Positions 56,509 through 64,000 of a stretch of 64,000 nucleotides of DNA are shown piece after piece. The stretch lies in assembly GCA_030141605.1 (NCBI GenBank), contig JAQGDQ010000048.1, forward strand, positions 310,001 through 374,000, read 5' to 3'. The position numbers and the translations under genes are program-made. Origin of the DNA: Tubiluchus corallicola (taxonomy: Eukaryota; Priapulida; Priapulimorpha; Priapulimorphida; Tubiluchidae). Below the pieces are notes generated by a model. It saw only the letters and a program-made list of their open reading frames with translations. It had not been told where the DNA came from and ran no database searches. Positions within the stretch are counted from its first letter, which is position 1, and each line of letters starts with the position of its first letter.

Positions 56509-57247
56509 GGGCGCCGAGTAACCCACTAGCCGAAGTAGGACAATTGGCGTACATGGGCTAACCCAAGTAGGACGCGTCGTACATTAGAGACTGGTCACGA
56601 ATTGAGTCGCTAGGCGTACTGGCACCGTCCGTTGTTCTTTTTTATGTAATAATAATTAAAAACGTCAATACACGTTGAATAATTTGTTATACTTATACAA
56701 CTGATAAAATAAAAATGAAATAAAACAATTTTATTCTGAACTAGAAGAATTAATATTTGCCAATATTAATTTTCTTTGAAGTGAAATAAGTGCACTTTTT
56801 AGGCGATTGCAACATTTGCTTAAGGTATATCATTTTTTTGTCTTGCTTCACAGACATGTGATCCTTTTCACTCCCTCTAGGACAAATAATTGTTTTCCAC
56901 TAAGTAAACGGGTTAGCGAGTTATGTGCCCTGCATAGTTTCTCTCTCTAAAGCATTAGAAACTTAGTTTAATATTATGATGATATTTATGGAGCTAATAA
57001 TAATGATTATATTGTTGCAAAAATACATTTGCTAATTGTCAAGGACTATCCATCATTATTATAAAGTTACTTTTTTCTAAAACAAATTTAGTTTTATGTT
57101 TTATTGTGTCATAAATCTCGATTCTCGACAGAAATCGCTAGTGTCCTACTTGGGCTGCCCATGTACGACACTGCTTTCCCGCAAATTTAGCACATGCGTT
57201 TTACCAGAAGTGTCCTACTTCAGCTACTGGGTTCAGCTTCGGCGCCC
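56509..57247. mobile_element. 739-bp inverted-repeat element with GGGCGCC ends
   Basis: Left: GGGCGCCGA...AGTAGGAC...CGTACATGGGC...CCCAAGTAGGAC. Right, on the minus strand: GGGCGCCGA...AGTAGGACA...CGTACATGGGCAGCCCAAGT. The arms match in blocks over about 75-110 bases each and so form long subterminal inverted repeats around an AT-rich core. The outermost palindrome GGCGCC is exact at both ends. No transposase frame and no convincing target duplication, so the superfamily is undetermined. Confidence 0.75.
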
Positions 57248-57651
57248 TACAATACATCTTTCTTCACTTCCAGGTCTTGTGAAGGATCAAATTGTTACAA
57301 GTAAGTTGACACATCATAGGCTTAGAAATTTAAGAACTCTGCAGCTTTAAGATACTTTATTGCTGCAAAACTGCTGCTTGCTATCTGGTCGTGTTATGGT
57401 CGCTTTCGTAAGTCTAAGGCCTGCGTAAAGGTTTTGTTAATTAAATCATTTTGTTGTGAAGTTTGTAAGCAAAATTGTTTAATTAAATATTGACCTATTT
57501 ATCGTACAGAATTAATATTATTTTGGTTATTTAGTCCACAAGCTAGTGAGTTGACTTATTTTGCAGTGTTCTTTAAACGGGCATATTTTAAATGCTGTCA
57601 CACAGTTTAAGAAAAATATCGTTTTGAAACTATTATCAAAAACTACTCGTA

Positions 57652-57658
<7 letters not shown>

Positions 57659-57689
<31 letters not shown>
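57659..57689. repeat. (TA)n microsatellite
   Basis: About 15 uninterrupted TA units. Confidence 0.95.
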
Positions 57690-57692
<3 letters not shown>

Positions 57693-57814
57693 CAGTTCTA
57701 ATTTTTGAGAATTGTGCATATTCTTAGCATCTTTACTCATTTACACTTCAATGTATAAACTACTTTTGTGCATACAACTTTTTCAAGCCAGACACAGAGA
57801 ACATAATAACTGTC

Positions 57815-58014
57815 GAGAACTACGCTTCTCGAGTAAAAGTGCTTATTCATGGTTACAAGTATCTTTCCTAAAGCTGTTTTCATAGTGTACATATAACTCT
57901 ATGTAAACTACATAGAGAACTACGCTTCTCGAGTAAAAGTGCTTATTCATGGTTACAAGTATCTTTCCTAAACCTGTTTTCATAGTGAACATATAACTCT
58001 ATGTAAACTAGTTT
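57815..58014. repeat. 100-bp tandem duplication, near-identical copies
   Basis: GAGAACTACGCTTCTCGAGT begins at 57815 and 57915, exactly 100 bases apart. Differences are few (AGCTG/ACCTG, GTGTAC/GTGAAC and the last bases). The unit start is itself a small palindrome (CGAGAA...TTCTCG). Confidence 0.95.
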
Positions 58015-58826
58015 TGTATTCAATTAGTCGTGTAATCACTGCATATAGACTTCCTTCTCAGAAAGGACATAACTTTGCGTTTTGGCACTCCAATTCCTCC
58101 TTATGGAGGATAATCCGTAGCCAATTTTCCGCATGTAGTTGCTATATTTACATTTCGTAGTGTTTATGCAAATTGTTTCATTCATGCTCATTTTGACGTA
58201 GTCATTAATTTAATGTAGCCAATGGCTTTTAAGTAGCATTTTTGCTCTATTTTTCTTTCTGTATAAACGTAGCATTTAACTGTATTTATTCACATTGCCA
58301 TTATGATGTAATTGTTCTTTTTCATATAATCCTTGTATATATCACTAGTGAAATGTTTGTGTAATGTAAGAATAACTATGTGCATATTTTAACTTTATCG
58401 TTCTGTAAACGGAATTTCGATATTGACAAACTTTATTTGAATCACATATTTGCACCTCGCGTAATTGAACTTTAAAAAACAAAAGGGTTTTCAGTTGCCC
58501 AGTAATTGCTTTCCCCTTTTGTAAAAAGCTAAAAAGATTAAAAGTTCTTAAGTATTTACAAAAACAAATCTAAGCCGTGCACAACACACAAATCAATTTA
58601 TGTATTTTTTTAATACACATTTTGTGACAATAACTGTGATGTTGTTGTTGTTGTTGCTATAATAACTGTAGAAAATATATTTTGCAAAAATTGTTACTGT
58701 TGCTGTTTCTGTACTTGGTGATAGTGGTGTTTATATGTAAATAGTTATGATAATTACTTAAACGGTATTTTCACTTAGGTTTGCACCAGTTTTGTGTATT
58801 GGTGAGTCGCTGTAACGCATTTCAGA

Positions 58827-61813
58827 ATGGCTTCTGTTTTCTCTAACTTGACTTTTCCATCTGTAGAAGATGTGACTAGTTGGATCAGTCAGCATCCAGT
58901 TGCTGTTGGATCATCATTGGTTGCAGGTGCATTATGCTCTCAGCTTCGTTTTCAATTTTTTCAGTTTGAATAAATAGCATCATTTATTGTGTTGTAAATG
59001 TGAGGATGAAAAAGAAATGTTGACAGTGCTCTTTTGTTTTTATAATTTACAGATAGATTTGCTAGTTTTTGATTGATTGAATATCTTTATTGACATAAAC
59101 ATATGATAATAACAATGTAATAATTCATGTGTTAATTAATACTGTAAAATGTTATTAAAGCTGTTTCCAGCCCACTTGGGCTTACAAGTCAATTTCATGA
59201 AAATTTATCACATAATAACTGTGCAGTTCATTTACATAGAATATCAAATAAAAGAAAATATATAATATGGAATTTTAACATATACCTGAATGGACAAGTC
59301 ATGTATTAAATATATATCTTGCTTTGCCTCATTCTAAAAATCTTATAAGCATATTTTGCAGTCCTAAGGACATTCTCTTCTGACATAATATATTTCCATT
59401 TATTTACATTATCTAATTGTTCCGGGTCCATGTTAATATCTTGGAAAAATTAGTGTAAGCTAGTAATCTTCAAATTTGACATTTTGGTTGATAACAGTTT
59501 TTCATCAGATTTTTTATGCTGAATCTGAACACTTCGATTGCACCAACTGTAACAGTCAAAGAATTCTAGGTAAAGTAAGCATGATGTTTCAATGTAAGCA
59601 AAGTATAAGCATGATGTAAACAAAATTAGCATGATGTTTAAATGCACTAATAAGTATTACCAAGCAGTCGTGCTTAAGAATGAATACCTGGGTTATCTAA
59701 CTGAATAACAAAAACTTATCTCATCTCGAATATACGGAGTAAATAGATCTTTAGATTTTCTGTGTATCAAACTCAGAAAATGGAGTGACACAAGGGCATA
59801 GCCACATCTTTTTGACCCACTTGGTGAGCTTGTGCTTGTCTTTAGTATTTCTTGGGCAGCAGATTGGTACTAATGTAACCATATATAGTGCGATTATTGC
59901 ACGAAATGCCCGTACATAAAAATTGCGGCTTAGTAACTGCCTATCACAGCTTATGAATGTTCCTGATAGATCTCGCTAAAGATAGTTTCCCAGAGGACTG
60001 TCTTCTGTCTGTCTTCATCAATTTTGTTTTTGTTTTCAGTTTTTGGATTGGTGGCTATTAGAAAATGGGCTGCTGGCGGTCGCTGTACTAGTAAAGCCAG
60101 ACTTGATGGTAAAACAGTCATTATTACTGGAGGTAACTCCGGCATTGGATATGAAACAGCAAAGGACCTGGCTAAACGTGGTATGGAAAAATGATCACTT
60201 ATAAGACTCAAATAAAATTGAGCCTCTCTGCTTATTGAAACACTTTAAAGACATCAACTTTTTGCTATTTTCTTCGCTGATATGTTGTTAACTATTCGAC
60301 TATCTATGACAAGGATATTATCAGGGAGACACTCTGTGCTATGAAATGACCTTGTCATCATGCTAAAATTATAAATTACTTAATATCTTTGATGGCAGCT
60401 ATTATTCTTGTGGCTGCTATTTTGGCATCAGCTGGCAATGTGAAAACAAAAGTGGATAGCCACTCTCAAGGATGAAAAGCCAACAATCTGTTACATGTAT
60501 AACCTTTTGTTAATATTCTCTATAAAAATTGTAATTTATGGGAAGCTTAATATCTTTACAAAGTGTTTAAGTTCACCTTTGTACACTGTATAATGATGTG
60601 TGCAACTATGTGTAACATTAATTTAACATTTGCACAATTGCACAAAATTATCTGAACAGTACATTACAAAACAAGCACTATTTGTTAAGCATAATTGCAT
60701 CAGTAATGGTGTAGTTGCATAGTCACGGTTAGTTAATTTAGATTTGTCTAGATTTGTTTTACAAGCACGCACAGTTATAAATGTGACTTATATATAGTGA
60801 AATATGCACTGCATAATTAACCTTGTGATTAAGAACACATTACTACAAACGTAATGTCTTGATGTCGTAGGTATGGTGATTGTGGAGGTAATGCTAAATA
60901 TGTTCTTGTGATAAACTCTTATACTTCTTTACTAGATTTAATAATTCAAAATTCTTTCAGGTGCTCGAGTAATACTTGCTTGTAGAAGTAAAGAGAGAGG
61001 CGAGGAGGCAGCCAACAAGATTAAAGAGGCCACTGGGAACAATAATGTCATATTTAAGAAGCTTGATTTGGCTTCATTTGCATCTGTCCGTGCCTTTGCT
61101 GTTGAGATTTTAAAAACAGAAGCAAGAATAGATATTTTAATCAACAATGCAGGTAAAATATTATACAACATTATCAAATCAAATTATTTATATGTTGCTG
61201 CACATTTGGGACCAAATGCCCAATAAATATAAAACATATTGTTGCTGAGAAGTCAGTTTTACTGTGCGAGTTAATAAATGATTTATGCATTAATGTCAAC
61301 ATATTGTTTAATTTAATTTTCCAGTGTTTAGTGATTATCGATGTAAACACATAATTGTTTCTTAACAGTTAACAGATTAAAATGACCCACTCATCTTCAT
61401 TTATGTTTCAGCACATATTGCACTGTACATGCAGACTCAGCAATGGCCATGTAGCAAGTGAATCATTTGATCATTTTTTACTTATTTTTCAGCATGGATG
61501 AGTCCATATATGAATGCTGAAGATAGCAATGAGATGCACTAGCTAGTTACTTATTTAAACCATTTTCATTTATTCTTTTGCATGGGTTAGTCCGCATACA
61601 AAAACCGAAGATTCAATAGCTTGCAAATCATTTTACTGTTTTACGTTTGTTATTCAGCTTGGATTGGTCCATATACGAAGACAGAAGATGGGAATGAGAT
61701 GCAGTGGCAAGTCAATCACTTGAGCCATTTTCTACTGACAAATCTTCTACTGGATAAGATTAAAGCTTCGGCACCTGCCAGGATTATCAATGTCTCTTCA
61801 TTGGCACATAAAT
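58827..61813 (+). CDS. RDH-like short-chain dehydrogenase/reductase, first four exons (3' part outside window)
   Basis: SDRs of the RDH11-14 group reduce retinal and other aldehydes or ketones with NADP(H) at ER or mitochondrial membranes. Exons: 58827-58926, 60040-60180, 60961-61152, 61658-61813, all joined in phase 1 with consensus sites. Residues 24-41 form an N-terminal hydrophobic anchor, followed by [10 protein letters not shown], the cofactor loop TGGNSGIG (63-70), [10 protein letters not shown] (81-90), [18 protein letters not shown] (139-144), the conserved [14 protein letters not shown] and [11 protein letters not shown] with the catalytic-serine strand. The usual NNAG reads NNAA here because exon 4 begins CT. 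The YxxxK catalytic exon is not seen in 61814-64000 and must lie beyond the window or be missed. Which RDH it is cannot be settled from this half. Intron 3 contains decayed copies of the exon-4 start. Confidence 0.9.
59075..59450 (-). mobile_element. LINE 3'-end fragment in SDR intron 1
   Basis: On the minus strand a 41-codon frame (59431-59306) reads [20 protein letters not shown] and ends MRQSKIYI-stop. About 220 bases later comes ATGTCAATAAAGATATTCAA and a CAATCAATCA tail, a familiar LINE 3'-terminal layout (stop, short UTR, AATAAA, short tandem tail). No reverse transcriptase is present, so this is a 5'-truncated copy. The family is not determined. Confidence 0.5.
61412..61657 (+). pseudogene. 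Three decayed copies of the SDR exon-4 5' end
   Basis: Copies begin at 61412, 61493 and 61581, ahead of the working exon at 61658 (spacing 81, 88, 77). The first two follow intact acceptors (TTTCAG). Copy 2 reads [16 protein letters not shown], stop, [10 protein letters not shown] in the exon's frame, against [19 protein letters not shown] in the exon. Copy 3 keeps [12 protein letters not shown] and then degenerates. Copy 1 keeps [10 protein letters not shown] and a nucleotide match to the segment encoding [10 protein letters not shown]. No copy keeps a donor, so none is a complete exon. Confidence 0.85.
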
Positions 61814-64000
61814 GTAAGTCTAGCAAATGCTTAGTTAATTATTTGTACTTTGAAACACATGCTTGCCTAACACCTAAAACTATTTACATCAGTGCTGTTG
61901 ATGATGAATTGTTAGCATTATAAAATTCTTCACCACACTGTGTTATGTACTGCCCAGTTGAAGTCTCAACTTGGTAAAAACTATGTTTTTACGACTTAAC
62001 TAAGGAGTCTTCTGTTCTCTAGTAATTTTTGGGTATTTACCACATTGTATAATAGTGTACTTTTGCATGATTTTCTACAAAGTTAGTAATTAGTTATTAT
62101 TGGTATTAATTTGGACACATCGTTTTTCATCGACCAGCTTGATGCAGGGAATTATCGCTGCATAATTTGGAGTGTTACTAGTTTTTTCATTTCCACCTAT
62201 ATGTAATTTACAAAATTAATTACTAAATGTTTCAGTTCAGATTGATCAGTTTATAAAAAATCAAGCAATTTAAAAACAATAGTAGTTTTCAAAATCATGC
62301 ACAGATGCTAACAACAATCAGAGATTATATTCACTAGCTACTAGGTGCAACAAATGCACAGGTATACTTTTAATCTTAAAATTCGAATTCATTTGCAAGC
62401 ACTATAGTTTGACATTTCAGTTATTCATCTTAGTGGTATCCTCTGGTATTACAGTCATGCTCTAAACTACTAATGTTTGTTAATTGTCGCACAGAAACAC
62501 TGCACATTGTAAATTATTATTCCTTCTTATTTCCCAAATTCAATATTGTCAATGTTGATGTAATAGATAGCTCACTTACTACCAAGTGTAGTTTGCTTGG
62601 ATACTAGTCGCACTACATTTTGAAACTTTATTGCAACAAAGTCATGTCTTCCTGAATTTTTCAGTAGCTGTACACTTTTTCTATATCTATATATCTATAT
62701 GTGTATATAATTTTAGTACTTATCTGCCTTTCTAAACTTTTATTTTCTTTATAACACAAGTGAAATTATTAATTTAAATACAAATTAATTGTCTTTTCCT
62801 GCCTCTGCCACAAAAAAGATAGTCAACAGGTTCTGAAGAAAATCTGAGAGAGTCATTGACCTCCTAGTAGCTTGTTGTTGAGCAAAGATTTTTTTGGTTA
62901 TTTCAATTTAGAATGTCCATTTAATTTTGTTCATTTTGATAGTAGACCCACTTGGTTTACCAGAGTTGTATATTCTAGAGAGATTTTCATGAATCTATTG
63001 CACCAACTGAACACTGTGTATGCTCTCAAATTCTAGTAATCCATGACCAACAAATGTTTGGAGTAGATGTCTGAAACAGAGAAATGTGAAATACAGAATG
63101 ATGGCAATTAAACTAAAGTGCTCAGTGACCACATACTTATTTTCAGTGTAACAAAAGTTTTTTTGTACTTGATTGACGGCTAAATCAGTATCACTTGCGT
63201 TCGTGTGTTATTAAATTTTGCATTTTACCTTTGAATGCTTGATTATTCTTATACAGTGTGTCATTAGTTATTTACTTTTGTACCATTCTGAGAAAAAACA
63301 ATACGTTATTTAAATGTCTGATTGCGCGCCGGATTGCCTTTTTTCCCTAATGTTTGCATGTTTGTTATCTGTTGTGCTAACTTGTTAACATTGCAACCCT
63401 AAAGCAGGCCGTTACCTGGTTTTTTATTGTTCTTTTGTTGCAAGATTGTCACTTGCATTGTAGGAACTGCACATATCACAGTGAACTAGCAAGCTAGCTG
63501 CTGAGTTTTTCTTTAATTTTTGTAAAGTGAGGACTATTAACTGTATCTGGGTGAGTTATTTATTTAAACATAATTATCAACCTACTGACGGTGTATAGCA
63601 CGCCAATATATAAATTAACTAGTTTGGGGTTAATAGGGATTTATGATCCTGAGGGACTGTCATCCAAATGTTGGACAATGATGACCAAAGCCTAGGTATT
63701 TGTTTTATTATACACAACTAGAGATTCCAAATTAAATGAATTATTATCAAGTTTGTTAAACTTCCTTGCCATTTGCCATTGTGTCATGGCAAACCTTGAA
63801 TTGTCTAGGCACACCTAGCAAACTTGAATTGTCTAAGTCGTGATAATATTCCTAAATTTGCATAAAATATAGTTTTGTATTATCCTTGGTAAAGCTTTCT
63901 TTTATAGTATGCTGTCACATTTAGCTATGCTGCATGAGGTATGTTTAAATATAGGTAGAAGACATACTACACAGTTTTTGACTGTAGTGGCTTTAAGGCT
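61814..64000. other. Presumed intron 4 of the SDR gene to the window end
   Basis: Opens with a consensus donor (AAAT/GTAAGT). I see no segment matching the next RDH exon (catalytic YxxSK) on the plus strand and no other gene. Confidence 0.5.

Overview
This is AT-rich nuclear DNA from an animal. All genes that can be read are interrupted by introns with GT-AG ends, and they encode animal proteins: a maleylacetoacetate isomerase, a PKDCC/VLK-type secretory-pathway kinase, a C-type lectin, Numb, the rRNA dimethyltransferase DIMT1 and an RDH-like short-chain dehydrogenase. Nothing fixes the species. The mix of introns of hundreds of bases to kilobases, CR1-like LINE relics and hAT-like non-autonomous elements suits a marine invertebrate. 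A sponge or another early-branching animal is my guess, but it is a guess.

Layout. 1-3.3 kb (+): the last two exons of a GSTZ1/maleylacetoacetate isomerase gene, with a ~1 kb hAT-like element in its last intron. 3.3-7.7 kb: no gene seen. 7.7-12.3 kb (-): PKDCC-like kinase, five exons. 12.3-18 kb: a (CT)n tract, a duplicated 70-85 bp segment and a decayed CR1-type LINE. 18.06-19.2 kb (+): two-exon secreted C-type lectin. 22.5-36.5 kb (-): complete Numb coding sequence in ten exons (479 aa), with a possible alternative first exon and an uncharacterised divergent frame in its first coding intron near 34.6-35.3 kb. 36.5-50.8 kb: no gene recognised, several repeats (hAT-like and pogo-like MITEs, a LINE C-terminus, a 490 bp repeat also present in a Numb intron). 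50.9-53.5 kb (+): DIMT1, two exons. 53.7-58.0 kb: island of tandem arrays plus a 739 bp inverted-repeat element. 58.8 kb to the window end (+): the first four exons of an RDH-like SDR gene, which runs off the right edge.

The genes are unrelated housekeeping, signalling and defence genes rather than a pathway cluster. The most interesting structures are in non-coding sequence: three decayed copies of the SDR exon-4 start stacked in front of the working exon, a possible bidirectional promoter with an alternative Numb first exon, and the repeat island behind DIMT1. Exon borders were placed by eye from homology, reading phase and GT/AG signals. All coding lengths were checked for phase consistency, but none has transcript support here.
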